DNA from: Lacticaseibacillus pabuli
GTDB taxonomy: Bacteria > Bacillota > Bacilli > Lactobacillales > Lactobacillaceae
Assembly (NCBI RefSeq): GCF_028736235.1
Contig: NZ_CP117884.1
Location: forward strand, 744,001 to 808,000
Length of the DNA stretch: 64,000 bases
Direction of reading: 5' to 3'
Shown here: piece by piece, positions 42,506-51,147 of the stretch
How the letters are laid out: each line of letters starts with the position of its first letter
Numbering within the stretch: position 1 is the first letter of the stretch
Notes under the pieces: generated by a model
Databases searched by the model: none
What the model saw: only the letters and a program-made list of their open reading frames with translations
Told to the model about the DNA's origin: nothing
Made by a program: the position numbers and the translations under genes

Positions 42506-42538
42506 GCGAACTTGTCGGCAGACGGGTTCGCTTTTTTA
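42506..42538 (+). terminator. Terminator after msrA
   Basis: GCGAAC and GTTCGC arms (42507-42531, extended by GTC-GAC pairs) then TTTTTT. Confidence 0.75.
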
Positions 42539-42584
42539 GTGGTTGCGGTAAACTAGTAGTAAACGTTCTCACAGGAGGTTGTTC

Positions 42585-43622
42585 ATGGACAAAATTACGG
42601 TCGCATACATTGGTAATGGGAAGAGCACCAACCGCTACCACTTGCCGTTCATTCTCAAACTGCAGGATCGATTCCAGGTCAAGACCATCTACGCTCGGCA
42701 CCATAGCGACGCATGGACTCCGATTGCTGGCGTGCATTATACGACGAACATCGACGACGTCCTAGATGATCCAGAGGTCTCGCTGGTGGTCATCACGACA
42801 CCGCCTGCCCCGCACTTTGAGCTGGCAACGCAGGTCCTGAACCACGGCAAAAATGTCCTGGTAGAGAAGCCATTTACCGAGACGAGCGAGCAGGCACGGC
42901 AACTCTTTGCGCTGGGCAAGGAGAAGGGCCTGCTGGTGCAGTGCTACCAGAATCGGCGCTTTGACTCTGATTTCTTGACCCTGCAAAAGGTCATCGAATC
43001 TGGGAAACTGGGCGACTTGTACGAAGTTGAATCCACCTTTGATTACTTCCGCCCAGAGGTACCGACCCACAGCAAGTTTTCTGTCCTCGGCAGTTTCCTG
43101 TACGGACACGCGACCCACACGCTCGACCAGGTCATCTCGTACTTTGGCAAACCTGACGCGACGCACTACGATTTGAGGCAGCTCATGGGACCCGGTCACA
43201 TGAACGACTACTTTGACATCGATATGAATTATGGGCCAGTCATGGTGAGCGTTAGGTCCAGTTACTTCCGTATTAAGCCCCGGCCAAGCTTCATCGCGAC
43301 GGGGACCAAGGGCCAGTTCGTTAAGCAAAGCACCGACCGGCAGGAGTTTGACCTCAAGCATTTCTACATGCCAAGTGGTCACCCTGACTTTGGTGTTGAT
43401 CGCCCTGAGGACTACGGTGTGCTGACCTACATGGATGCGGCCAATCAGTATCATGAAGAGCGAGTCGTGTCCGAGGTTGGGGATTACAGCCGGGTCTACG
43501 CTAACCTATACGCGACGCTGAAGGAGGGACGGCGGGCCGTTGTGACGCCTGAACAGACCATTTTGCAAATGACCATGCTGGAGGAGGGCATTGCCCCGAT
43601 GGCAGCACGTGAACAACAATAA
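42585..43622 (+). CDS. Gfo/Idh/MocA-family oxidoreductase
   Basis: NAD(P)-dependent sugar/inositol-type dehydrogenase of 345 aa. The Rossmann motif is VAYIGNGKSTNRYHLPF (~5-21), and the family motif is VEKPFTETSEQA (the catalytic Lys of EKP, ~93-104). The C-terminal alpha/beta domain includes HATHTLDQVISYFG. The substrate is unknown. CAGGAGG precedes ATG 42585; an in-frame ATG at 42579 is too close to the ribosome site. Monocistronic. Confidence 0.92.
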   Translation: MDKITVAYIGNGKSTNRYHLPFILKLQDRFQVKTIYARHHSDAWTPIAGVHYTTNIDDVLDDPEVSLVVITTPPAPHFELATQVLNHGKNVLVEKPFTETSEQARQLFALGKEKGLLVQCYQNRRFDSDFLTLQKVIESGKLGDLYEVESTFDYFRPEVPTHSKFSVLGSFLYGHATHTLDQVISYFGKPDATHYDLRQLMGPGHMNDYFDIDMNYGPVMVSVRSSYFRIKPRPSFIATGTKGQFVKQSTDRQEFDLKHFYMPSGHPDFGVDRPEDYGVLTYMDAANQYHEERVVSEVGDYSRVYANLYATLKEGRRAVVTPEQTILQMTMLEEGIAPMAAREQQ

Positions 43623-43635
43623 TCTTGAGACAGCA

Positions 43636-43671
43636 AAAGGCGAGGCCGGATTTTTCCGGTCTCGCCTTTAT
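43636..43671. terminator. Bidirectional terminator
   Basis: AAAGGCGAGGCCGGA and TCCGGTCTCGCCTTT with a tiny T-rich loop, between the Gfo/Idh gene and the converging hsp20. Confidence 0.88.
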
Positions 43672-43701
43672 TGACACTGTGCATGAACGCATGCGTTTTA
43701 A

Positions 43702-44166
43702 TTAGTTGATTTCGATGTTGTGGTCGGCATCTTGAATCTCTGTCATCTTTGGCAGGGTAATCGTGAGGACACCGTTATCAGCGGCGGCCTTGATGTTCTT
43801 TGCGTCAACATTTGGCAGTTCGTATGAACGACTTGCGCTGCCGTAAGAGCGCTCGGACATCAGGAGGTTGCCATCCTTATCGGTGTGGTCGCTGATATCC
43901 TTCTTGTTGACACTGATGGTCAGAAGCTTGTCCTTATAGCTAAGCTTGATGTTCTTCTTGTCAATCCCAGGGACATCAACTTTGATGGTGTAGTTGTCCT
44001 TGTTCTCCTGAACATCAGTTGGCAGACCGTTCATCGCGGTTGTGGAGATGCCATTGTCCATGTCATCGAACCAGCTGGAAGCAGGTCCGAAGAAACGACG
44101 CCCTAATTCACTGAAGAATGGGTCATCCAAATTGTTACGCCGAGACATGATATCGTTGTTAGCCAT
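43702..44166 (-). CDS. hsp20: Small heat-shock protein Hsp20
   Basis: ATP-independent holdase chaperone of 154 aa that binds unfolding proteins in large oligomers. The alpha-crystallin domain spans ~45-145 with YTIKVDVPGIDKKNIKL and the consensus ending NGVLTITLP; the C-terminal I-x-I contact motif is IEI at ~151-153. ATG 44166 has AAGGAAG upstream. The promoter holds one perfect and one degenerate CIRCE operator (44217-44281), so HrcA control is expected. Confidence 0.95.
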   Translation of the reverse strand: MANNDIMSRRNNLDDPFFSELGRRFFGPASSWFDDMDNGISTTAMNGLPTDVQENKDNYTIKVDVPGIDKKNIKLSYKDKLLTISVNKKDISDHTDKDGNLLMSERSYGSASRSYELPNVDAKNIKAAADNGVLTITLPKMTEIQDADHNIEIN

Positions 44167-44216
44167 AAATAATTCTTCCTTTCGTGTAAATGATTGACTT
44201 GAGGACGTGCCGCCGA

Positions 44217-44281
44217 TTAGCACTCCCTCTCTACAACTGCTAATATAGCACCAATTAGCACTCGTGTAAAGCGAGTGCTAA
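44217..44281 (-). promoter_or_regulatory. hsp20 promoter with two CIRCE operators
   Basis: Perfect CIRCE TTAGCACTC-N9-GAGTGCTAA at 44255-44281. A second, degenerate copy lies at 44217-44243 (TTAGCACTC-N9-AACTGCTAA, right arm 7 of 9). The minus-strand promoter is TTTACA (complement 44265-44270), 17 bases, TATATT (complement 44242-44247): site 1 covers -35 and site 2 starts at the -10. This is HrcA-type heat-shock control. Confidence 0.9.
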
Positions 44282-44362
44282 AACTTTTTGCAATCAATTG
44301 CGTAAACGGCATCATGGCGGCGTTTAAAGACTACAATCACGATGCCCATTTGTTAGCAGACG

Positions 44363-44402
44363 CAAAAAAAACACACCTACCAGTACGGCAGGTGTGTTTC
44401 AG
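44363..44402 (-). terminator. Terminator of the secreted protein gene
   Basis: Minus strand AAACACACCTGCC and GGTAGGTGTGTTT arms then TTTTTTT. Confidence 0.85.
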
Positions 44403-44410
44403 TAGATTAA

Positions 44411-45592
44411 TTACTTGTGCATAATGACTTCGTTAGGCCATGTCATTGCCATGTACTTCACACCGTTACGGCTAAGCACATTTTCAGATTCGCGAGAACC
44501 GGCAATCTGAGCCGTTTCAACACCGAGCCATGAGCCAGCGCTCTTGGCCATTGAAGGGGTGTAGGCGTTCTTCAGGTACTTGCTCAAGCTGAAGCTGATG
44601 TAAGCGGAGTTGGAGCCGATGTAGAAGCGGTCGTTGTCAATCGAAATCCCTTGTTCCTGTGTGGAAAGGATTGGCTTGATTGTCATGCCCAGTTCGCGGT
44701 CGCTGTAAGTCCCGTTGCTCTTGCGAACACCCTGGTGCAGGATGTAGGCATTCCCATTGGAGGTGTTCAGTGAAGCTGCGGCGGCAGTGTAGTAGTTACC
44801 ACTGTTGTCGAAGGCCAACACGTTAGGCTGTGAGTACTGACCAGTTACCGTGTCGTGCAGGTAGAACTTGGCGGTGGATTCAAACTTCAAGCTACTTGGG
44901 TTAGCCGTTACCATCTGAACAGGGTGGGTGCTCAAGTAGGACCGAGATGGTGAGTTGTAAGCAATGATGAACTTGAGACGGTTGGTCTTAGGATCCCAAG
45001 CTAAGCTACCACTGCAGAACGCCCAGTTCATGTTGGAGAACTTCACGTGACCGCTCTTGATCAAGGAGTTAGGGTTGGTTGTGAGCAACTTCTTGTTACC
45101 CTCAAGCTTCTTAACCGCGTAGGCATCCACCTTCATGATGTAGCCGTTGTACAGGTACCCAGTCTTGCCGCGGTTGCTGTTCTTGCGGGAAAAGGCGAAG
45201 TACATGTTGCCGGACTTGTCCATCGTGAAACCTTGTGGCGCGTTCGTCGCAAAGTAGCTGGTGTTCTTGTGTGAAGGGTTGGCGTTGCTCGTCAGGTTCT
45301 TGAGTGGCAGGTAGAACGCGGTGGTCCACTTGGCACCCTTCGTCGTCCCAGCGGTTACTTTGTAGGTTTTGGAATAGGCCGTTGACCCTTGTTTGTAGCG
45401 CAGGTTGGCAACCCCCTTGGCACCCTTCGTGTTTACATAAGCATTGCTACGCTTGGTGTAGTCCGTCTTTTGACGAATGTTGCTAACGGCTGCAACCGAC
45501 TGGCTGTTGCTTGTCGTCGTACCCAATGCAATACCGCCAGCCATGAGCAGAGCAGCGGCGAAGCTACCTGCAAGAAGACTTACTTTTTTCAA
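44411..45592 (-). CDS. Secreted protein of unknown function (possible beta-propeller)
   Basis: Exported protein of 393 aa. Signal peptide at ~1-35 (MKKVSLLAGSFAAALLMAGG core; cleavage expected near SVAA). No cell-wall anchor or transmembrane region follows. Several segments repeat the pattern of propeller blades: FTMDKSGNMYFAFS, LAFDNSGNYYTAAA and ISIDNDRFYIGS. Not recognised by name; paralogs of this kind are seen as extracellular proteins in lactobacilli. CGAGGAGG-like AGGAGGAAG precedes ATG 45592. It is divergent from the lipoprotein gene, and both upstream regions carry a copy of AATTCCGAAT. Confidence 0.75.
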   Translation of the reverse strand: MKKVSLLAGSFAAALLMAGGIALGTTTSNSQSVAAVSNIRQKTDYTKRSNAYVNTKGAKGVANLRYKQGSTAYSKTYKVTAGTTKGAKWTTAFYLPLKNLTSNANPSHKNTSYFATNAPQGFTMDKSGNMYFAFSRKNSNRGKTGYLYNGYIMKVDAYAVKKLEGNKKLLTTNPNSLIKSGHVKFSNMNWAFCSGSLAWDPKTNRLKFIIAYNSPSRSYLSTHPVQMVTANPSSLKFESTAKFYLHDTVTGQYSQPNVLAFDNSGNYYTAAAASLNTSNGNAYILHQGVRKSNGTYSDRELGMTIKPILSTQEQGISIDNDRFYIGSNSAYISFSLSKYLKNAYTPSMAKSAGSWLGVETAQIAGSRESENVLSRNGVKYMAMTWPNEVIMHK

Positions 45593-45663
45593 CTTTACTT
45601 CCTCCTAGGAAATCAATATTATACGTCGCTAATAATAGCATAAAAGGCCTGAGATGAGCGTTA

Positions 45664-45799
45664 AATTCCGAATATGCAACGCAAAACAATGTTCAGTACA
45701 ATATTTATTTATCATTGCCGGTTTTGTGCCATAATATGACATCAAGGCGAGCCTAAAATGTCCGATTTCACAGCTTGAAACGTGCAACCATTCGGAATT
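45664..45799. promoter_or_regulatory. Inverted 10-bp repeats in the divergent secreted-protein/lipoprotein promoters
   Basis: AATTCCGAAT at 45664-45673 and its exact reverse complement ATTCGGAATT at 45790-45799 lie 116 bp apart, each on the side of one gene. They may be sites for one regulator controlling both genes. Confidence 0.4.
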
Positions 45800-45841
45800 G
45801 AATGGTAAAATGACACTATATTGTACGTGGAGGCAAAACAG

Positions 45842-46300
45842 ATGAGCAAAACAGGATGGCTTAAACGAACTGCGATTCAGCTCGCAACATTGGGCTTAGC
45901 AGTATTCGTACTCGCGGGGTGTAGCTCCCAGACGAAGAAGGCTGCACCAACCAAGTCGTCAAGCGCGCCGCGCAGCACGATTACTACCAAGGCGCCGAAA
46001 GATTATTTACCAGCACTGGGCAAGCGCGGCCTGACCGTTAACGATGTGCAGAACGTTAATGTCGACTCGTTGCCCATGCAGGTTGATGCCAAGGCGGCGG
46101 TTAGTTTCAAGGCGGCTGGCGGCACTCAAGTTGTCCTGTTCCAATTTGACACCCAGACGGCAGCAAATAAGGCCAAGAACTACTACGTCAACCAGCAGCA
46201 CCAGCGTGGCTATACCGAACGCGGGTCGCTCCTAGTGACAGATACCAGCATGATGCAGTCCTTGTATAAACGATATCAGGATGGTGTTTTTCAGCAGTAA
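45842..46300 (+). CDS. Small lipoprotein of unknown function
   Basis: Membrane-anchored lipoprotein of 152 aa. The signal peptide has a classic lipobox LAGC (C at ~28), so it should be diacylated and tethered outside the membrane; a Ser/Thr/Lys linker follows and the last ~100 residues form a small alpha/beta domain (VVLFQFDTQTAANKAKNYY). No family recognised. ATG 45842 has GTGGAGG upstream; the frame opens earlier at 45821. It ends at a bidirectional terminator. Confidence 0.8.
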   Translation: MSKTGWLKRTAIQLATLGLAVFVLAGCSSQTKKAAPTKSSSAPRSTITTKAPKDYLPALGKRGLTVNDVQNVNVDSLPMQVDAKAAVSFKAAGGTQVVLFQFDTQTAANKAKNYYVNQQHQRGYTERGSLLVTDTSMMQSLYKRYQDGVFQQ

Positions 46301-46305
46301 CGCAA

Positions 46306-46347
46306 AAACGGCACGGCACATCGCGAGATGTGTCGTGCCGTTTACTT
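46306..46347. terminator. Bidirectional terminator
   Basis: AAACGGCACGGCACATC and GATGTGTCGTGCCGTTT around GCGA, between lipoprotein and rpiA genes. Confidence 0.88.
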
Positions 46348-46350
46348 TGC

Positions 46351-47037
46351 TTAACGAATCGCAGGTAATACCTTGGCGCCGTCTTGTGTACCGACAACGA
46401 CGGTATCCACGAGGTCGAGGAACAAACCGTGTTCCAGAATACCGACTTGGCCATCCAGAAACTGTTTGAGCAGGTGGGGATGATCAATCTTGCCCATGTG
46501 CAGGTCGATGACAAAGTTCTTATTGTGCGTTGTGACCCGCTGGCCCGAATCGTCCAAGCGGAACTGGGGGTGCAGGCCCTCAGCGTCCAGTCTGTGGAAA
46601 ACCTGTTCACAACCAAACGGAATGACCTCGGTTGGCAGGGGAAACTTGCCGAGGGTATCGACGAGCTTGGATTCATCCACAATCCAGATGTTGCGCCGGC
46701 TCGTGGTTGCGACCATCTTTTCAAGTGTATGCGCAGCGCCGCCACCCTTGATGCCCTGGTAGTGCTTGTCGATTTCGTCAGCGCCGTCAATGCACAGGTC
46801 GATGTGGTCGACGTCGTTGATGTCCTTCATCGTGATGCCGAGGTCGCTGGCTTGCTTGGCCGTGCGACTACTGGTGGCAACGGCTTCGATGTGCAGGTTT
46901 TCGGCCTTGACCCGCCGTGCAATGGCCTCGACAAGGAAGAAAACGGTGGAACCAGTGCCCAGACCGAGCGTCATGCCGTCTTCAACAAACTCCGCCGCGC
47001 GTTCGGCCGCGACCTTCTTCAATTCACTTTGATCCAT
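46351..47037 (-). CDS. rpiA: Ribose-5-phosphate isomerase A
   Basis: Cytosolic isomerase of 228 aa interconverting ribose-5-phosphate and ribulose-5-phosphate in the pentose phosphate pathway. Motifs include [11 protein letters not shown] near 25-35, IDGADEID around 80-87 (metal/substrate region) and [11 protein letters not shown], all as in bacterial RpiA. GGAAAGGAC lies upstream of ATG 47037. It is the second gene after a GNAT acetyltransferase (12-bp gap), so co-transcribed. Confidence 0.95.
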   Translation of the reverse strand: MDQSELKKVAAERAAEFVEDGMTLGLGTGSTVFFLVEAIARRVKAENLHIEAVATSSRTAKQASDLGITMKDINDVDHIDLCIDGADEIDKHYQGIKGGGAAHTLEKMVATTSRRNIWIVDESKLVDTLGKFPLPTEVIPFGCEQVFHRLDAEGLHPQFRLDDSGQRVTTHNKNFVIDLHMGKIDHPHLLKQFLDGQVGILEHGLFLDLVDTVVVGTQDGAKVLPAIR

Positions 47038-47049
47038 GAGAGTCCTTTC

Positions 47050-47337
47050 CTAACTGCGAACAGGCCGCAGTACATCCGCGTATTCGGGGTGGCGTACAAA
47101 GGCCGAGCGGGCGTAGGTGCACAGCGGCTCGATTTTGTAATCCTGATCCCGCGCTTGGTCGACCACTAGCTTGACGAGCTTGCCGGCAATGCCTTGACCG
47201 CGCAAACTCGCGTCCACGTAGGTGTGTTCAATCGCGACGTTTTGACCGTCATCGATGCGACTGAACGTAATCTCGGCAAGGAGCTTATCGTCCGCGTCGT
47301 TCATGTAGAAGCGCCCTGGTTCACTTTGAAATTCCAT
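47050..47337 (-). CDS. Small GNAT-fold N-acetyltransferase
   Basis: Protein of 95 aa of the short YjdJ-type GNAT group. The acetyl-CoA motif is RGQGIAGKLVKLVVD (~48-62) and the following CTYARSAFVRHPEY matches the conserved C-terminal part. Possibly binds acetyl-CoA to modify a small amine or protein; acceptor unknown. ATG 47337 is chosen because GGAGG lies ten bases upstream; the frame opens at 47352. First gene of a two-gene operon with rpiA. Confidence 0.88.
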   Translation of the reverse strand: MEFQSEPGRFYMNDADDKLLAEITFSRIDDGQNVAIEHTYVDASLRGQGIAGKLVKLVVDQARDQDYKIEPLCTYARSAFVRHPEYADVLRPVRS

Positions 47338-47471
47338 CCTGAATACCTCCATTGACTAAGATTTGATACTTTTAGTTTACCATAGCGTCCGTGTGCGAAC
47401 ATGAGTTTTCCCGCGCGGTCAGCCGTGGTATCCTAGAAGGCAAGACGAACTTATATGGAGAGAAAACGAAA

Positions 47472-48011
47472 ATGGGAAAACGTGGCTTTGAATTTGTGAG
47501 TGCTTATCAAGACGCGGGCTTATCATTACCCGCGCGGAGTACCAATCATGCGGCTGGCTATGACTTTTGCTGCCGGGAGGATTTCGTGCTCAAGAGTGTG
47601 TGGCGGTATGATTTTATCCGTTTGTTCCGCTTAATTAAGAATGAACACCCGTTGATGCCAGATGATTTCGAGCGGGCTAGCGCCGTTCTTAAACCGATGC
47701 TGGTTCCAACCGGCATTAAGGCTTACATGGGCGACGATGAAATGCTGATGCTCGCCAACCGGAGCAGCGGTCCCATCAAGCGCGGACTGGTGATGCCGAA
47801 CGGGATTGGTATCGTGGATGCGGACTACTACAACAACGACAGCAACGAAGGCGAGATCTTCTTCCAGCTGGTTAACTTAAGCCCCCGCGATGTGGTCATC
47901 CGTAAAGGCGAACGCATTGGTCAGGGGATCTTTATGCCGTACCTGACTGCGGATGGTGATCTGGGCAACGGCGGCAAACGTGCCGGTGGGTTTGGCTCAA
48001 CTGGGCGTTAG
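47472..48011 (+). CDS. dut: dUTP diphosphatase with central insertion
   Basis: Trimeric dUTPase of 179 aa that hydrolyses dUTP to dUMP, preventing uracil incorporation and supplying thymidylate synthesis. Five family motifs are visible: STNHAAGYD, NRSSGPIKRGL, NGIGIVDADYYNN, GERIGQGIF and the C-terminal GGFGSTGR arm. A ~35-residue insertion with aromatic/basic residues (VWRYDFIRLFRLIKNEHP, ~47-64) lies between motifs 1 and 2, as known for Lactobacillales dUTPases. GGAGAG is 11 bases before ATG 47472. It is followed by radA after a 43-bp gap. Confidence 0.92.
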   Translation: MGKRGFEFVSAYQDAGLSLPARSTNHAAGYDFCCREDFVLKSVWRYDFIRLFRLIKNEHPLMPDDFERASAVLKPMLVPTGIKAYMGDDEMLMLANRSSGPIKRGLVMPNGIGIVDADYYNNDSNEGEIFFQLVNLSPRDVVIRKGERIGQGIFMPYLTADGDLGNGGKRAGGFGSTGR

Positions 48012-48054
48012 AAACGTGGCGCGGGCATGACGCGCGCGTAATTAGGAGGTCAGC

Positions 48055-49440
48055 ATGGCAAAGGCAAAAACACGCTATGTTTGCGAAAACTGTGGCTACA
48101 TCTCTGCGTCGTACCTGGGCCGTTGCCCGCAGTGCGGAACGTGGAACTCATTAATAGAAGAAACGATTGAACCCGAGCAGGCGGCGAGCAAGCCACGCGT
48201 TGCGCTGAGCGGTGAGGCCATTAAGCCCACCTTACTGACGAAGGTCACGACAGAGAAGGAAGTGCGGGTCAAAACCAAGAACGCGGAACTGAACCGTGTG
48301 CTTGGCGGCGGCATTGTGCCGGGGTCGCTGGTTCTGATCGGTGGGGATCCTGGGATTGGGAAGTCGACCTTGCTTCTGCAGGTGTCGGGCTACCTGGCTA
48401 AAAATCACGGAACTGTCCTGTATGTGTCCGGTGAAGAAAGTGCCAGTCAGATTAAGATGCGGGCTGAACGCCTTGGCGTCGGGGATGCGGGGATGTACCT
48501 TTACCCCGAAACGGACATGCCGAGTATCTTGGCGGCCGTTGACGAACTGAAGCCAGATTACTTGATCATCGATTCCGTGCAGACCATGAACGTGCCGACG
48601 ATGAACTCAGCGGTGGGTTCGGTGGCGCAGATTCGTGAAGTGACGGCAGAATTGATGCGCCTCGCTAAGGGCAAGGGTGTTACGACCTTTATCGTCGGTC
48701 ATGTGACAAAAGAGGGTGCCATTGCGGGGCCAAAGATTCTCGAGCACATGGTGGACACCGTGCTTTACTTTGAAGGTGACACGGATCACACCTACCGGAT
48801 TTTGCGCGCCGTAAAGAATCGTTTTGGGAACACGAACGAAATTGGGATTTTCGAAATGCGACGTGATGGCTTGCGTGAAGTGGCCAATCCGTCCGAGATT
48901 TTCCTGGAAGAGCGGCTGAGCGGTGCCACCGGGTCGGCGGTCGTCGTCTCGATGGAAGGGACACGGCCCATTCTGGTTGAGATTCAAGCACTGCTGACGC
49001 CGACGGTTTACGGTAATGCGAAACGAACGAGTAGCGGGCTGGACCACAATAAGGTGAGCCTCATTATGGCCGTGCTTGAGAAACGGGCGAACCTGTTGCT
49101 GCAGAACCAGGACGCCTACTTGAAGGCGACGGGGGGCGTCAAGCTTGACGAACCTGCGATTGACCTTGCCATTGCCGTGGCGATTGCCAGCTCCTACCGC
49201 GACACCGAGATTCCGGCGGCGGATTGTTTTGTTGGTGAAATCGGTTTGACTGGTGAAGTACGGCGCGTCAGCCGCATCGAGGACCGCGTGAAAGAGGCCG
49301 CAAAGCTCGGCTTCGAACGGATTTACGTGCCCAAGAATAATTTGCAAGGCTGGAAAAACGAATCTGACATCCAAGTCATTGGTGTCACTAGCGTTGCGGA
49401 AGCTATGCACCGCGTTTTCGGCACAAAAAAGACTAAATAA
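48055..49440 (+). CDS. radA: DNA repair protein RadA
   Basis: RecA-like ATPase of 461 aa acting in recombination-branch processing. N-terminal zinc finger C10/C13/C24/C27 (CENC...CPQC), Walker [11 protein letters not shown] at ~96-105, the RadA-specific KNRFG at ~254-258, and the C-terminal Lon-protease-like domain (~300-455, [21 protein letters not shown]). Full length and conserved. ATTAGGAGG precedes the ATG. A 12-bp-arm stem with a ~45-base loop ends transcription after the gene. Confidence 0.96.
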   Translation: MAKAKTRYVCENCGYISASYLGRCPQCGTWNSLIEETIEPEQAASKPRVALSGEAIKPTLLTKVTTEKEVRVKTKNAELNRVLGGGIVPGSLVLIGGDPGIGKSTLLLQVSGYLAKNHGTVLYVSGEESASQIKMRAERLGVGDAGMYLYPETDMPSILAAVDELKPDYLIIDSVQTMNVPTMNSAVGSVAQIREVTAELMRLAKGKGVTTFIVGHVTKEGAIAGPKILEHMVDTVLYFEGDTDHTYRILRAVKNRFGNTNEIGIFEMRRDGLREVANPSEIFLEERLSGATGSAVVVSMEGTRPILVEIQALLTPTVYGNAKRTSSGLDHNKVSLIMAVLEKRANLLLQNQDAYLKATGGVKLDEPAIDLAIAVAIASSYRDTEIPAADCFVGEIGLTGEVRRVSRIEDRVKEAAKLGFERIYVPKNNLQGWKNESDIQVIGVTSVAEAMHRVFGTKKTK

Positions 49441-49516
49441 AACACACCCGAATCATCTGTAAATGCGATTTATTTGTAAAAAATAGGCCGTAAGACTGGT
49501 TCGGGTGTGTTTTTTC
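49439..49516 (+). terminator. Terminator after radA with an unusually long loop
   Basis: AAACACACCCGAA (49440-49452) and TTCGGGTGTGTTT (49500-49512) flank a ~47-base loop, then TTTTTT. The long loop is atypical. Confidence 0.65.
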
Positions 49517-49552
49517 GGCGTACAATTAACCTATACAAAAAGGAGGTAGAAA

Positions 49553-50776
49553 ATGAAAACGAACATCAAACGTAATATTGTGCTCGCAATCTTCGTCGTT
49601 GTCGGAATCGTCGGCGGGATTGCGGGGATGCCCACTATCTGGGAATTAATCGGTCAAGCACATAACAGTTTACTGAATAATTTTGTCATTAATGCAATTA
49701 TTGGAGCTATCATTCTACTCATTGTTGCTGCCTTGACCGTTGGCTGGATCTTGCGGATTATCGCCCGAGCAGAGGATTCGTTGAGTACCAAATCGACATC
49801 CTATCTGCTGTTTGGTAGTATTTCGACCATTGTCGGGTTGATTTTGGCCAACCTAATCAGCCAGTTGCTGTTTTACCGCTTGCCTAATGAGTTTCTGGCA
49901 ACGGTGCCACCCATTATCCTTATGATTGTCCTCGGTTACCTGGGCTTTCGGATTGGGACGACGCGGCGTCACGAATGGCGCAACTTGTTCAACTCCCTGC
50001 GTGGGGACAAGAACGCGGATGCCAAAAAGAAGGATGCCGCAACGGTTGAAGCCACAGCGGATGTCATGGGGGTCAGTGAAAACTACCACCACTACAAGAT
50101 TCTGGATACTTCCGTTATTATTGACGGACGGATTCAGACCATCGCGCGGATTGGTTTCATCGAGGGGACGCTCCTCGTGCCAAATTTTGTCGTTCACGAG
50201 TTGCAGCTGATTTCTGACTCTGCAGATGCGCTGAAGCGTGAGCGCGGTCGTCGCGGTCTGGACATTCTGAACCAGATGCAAAATGATGCGCATATTAACC
50301 TGGAGATGACGGACCGTGACTTTGAAGGAAACCGTGAAGTCGACGGGAAGCTACTTAAATTGGCCAAGGACATTGATGGGATTGTCATTTCCAACGATTA
50401 CAACTTGGGCAAGGTGAGTCGCCTGCAAAACGTGCCGATTCTAAACATCAATGAGTTGGCCAGTGCCCTGAAGCCTGAGGTATTGCCCGGCGAGACGTTG
50501 CACGTCAAGGTCGTTAAGGCCGGGACCGAGCGTCAGCAGGGGGTTGCTTACCTCCCTGAAGGCACCATGGTCGTGGTTGAAGATGGTCAGTACTACATGA
50601 ACCAAGAACTGACCGTTGTCGTAACCAGCGCACTACAGACCAGTGCAGGCCGCATGATTTTCGCTCGCCCAGAGCACAGTTCTCAAAAACTGGACGATGA
50701 TAAGAAGCCGAATGCAGCGGCTACGGATGATAAGAATCCAGCGTCCGAGGCATCCAGCAACAAAAACCATAAATAA
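49553..50776 (+). CDS. yacL: YacL-type PIN/TRAM membrane protein
   Basis: Protein of 407 aa with four N-terminal membrane segments (~8-140), a PIN-type ribonuclease-like domain (~175-300, ILDTSVIIDGRI with the conserved acidic residues D and DKID-like GIVISNDYNL), and a TRAM domain at ~310-385 (GETLHVKVVKAGTERQQGVAYLPEGTMVVV). Such proteins follow radA in many Firmicutes (YacL); role in RNA processing is inferred. GAGGTAG-type AAGGAGG precedes ATG 49553. Confidence 0.93.
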   Translation: MKTNIKRNIVLAIFVVVGIVGGIAGMPTIWELIGQAHNSLLNNFVINAIIGAIILLIVAALTVGWILRIIARAEDSLSTKSTSYLLFGSISTIVGLILANLISQLLFYRLPNEFLATVPPIILMIVLGYLGFRIGTTRRHEWRNLFNSLRGDKNADAKKKDAATVEATADVMGVSENYHHYKILDTSVIIDGRIQTIARIGFIEGTLLVPNFVVHELQLISDSADALKRERGRRGLDILNQMQNDAHINLEMTDRDFEGNREVDGKLLKLAKDIDGIVISNDYNLGKVSRLQNVPILNINELASALKPEVLPGETLHVKVVKAGTERQQGVAYLPEGTMVVVEDGQYYMNQELTVVVTSALQTSAGRMIFARPEHSSQKLDDDKKPNAAATDDKNPASEASSNKNHK

Positions 50777-50782
50777 GTAAAT

Positions 50783-50814
50783 GAGCCACCGCATTTTGCG
50801 ATGGCTTTTTTTGT
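50783..50814 (+). terminator. Terminator after yacL
   Basis: GAGCCACCGCA-TTT-TGCGATGGCTT then TTTTT. Confidence 0.85.
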
Positions 50815-51147
50815 GCGCGCGTTTGTTCATTTTGTGCGATTAGTGCTGTACAAGTGGTCTGTACCAGGGACTGATGATTTACGGCAAATTTCACAAAGTG
50901 GGCACGCGATGAAGCCTTAAGTTGTCTAGGTTGAAAAATAACTGTGGCATAAACCGTGACAAATATGTGACATTAATGGCTTGCACCAAAGAAATTAATG
51001 CAATGCGGCTAACAAATTAATTGTAAGGGCAGATAAATTTGAGTGTACTTTTTCATTTTCCTGAAATCGGTTCCGCGGGCTTGTATTATAGGATTTGAGC
51101 AGTACAGATGACTGCAATTATTTTATATTTTAAAGGAGGAGAAGCTC
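50815..51147. other. 333-bp intergenic stretch before the APC permease
   Basis: AT-rich, no gene. Holds the likely promoter of the permease (TTGTATTATAGG near 51080-51091) and the ribosome site AAGGAGGAG (51133-51141). No clear operator or structured RNA seen. Confidence 0.5.

Noticed and set aside
42762..43454. 230-aa minus-strand frame opposite the Gfo/Idh gene
   Set aside because: Antisense shadow of a clear oxidoreductase gene.
48607..49410. 267-aa minus-strand frame opposite radA
   Set aside because: Mirror of a real gene in GC-rich DNA; no ribosome site, no recognisable domain.
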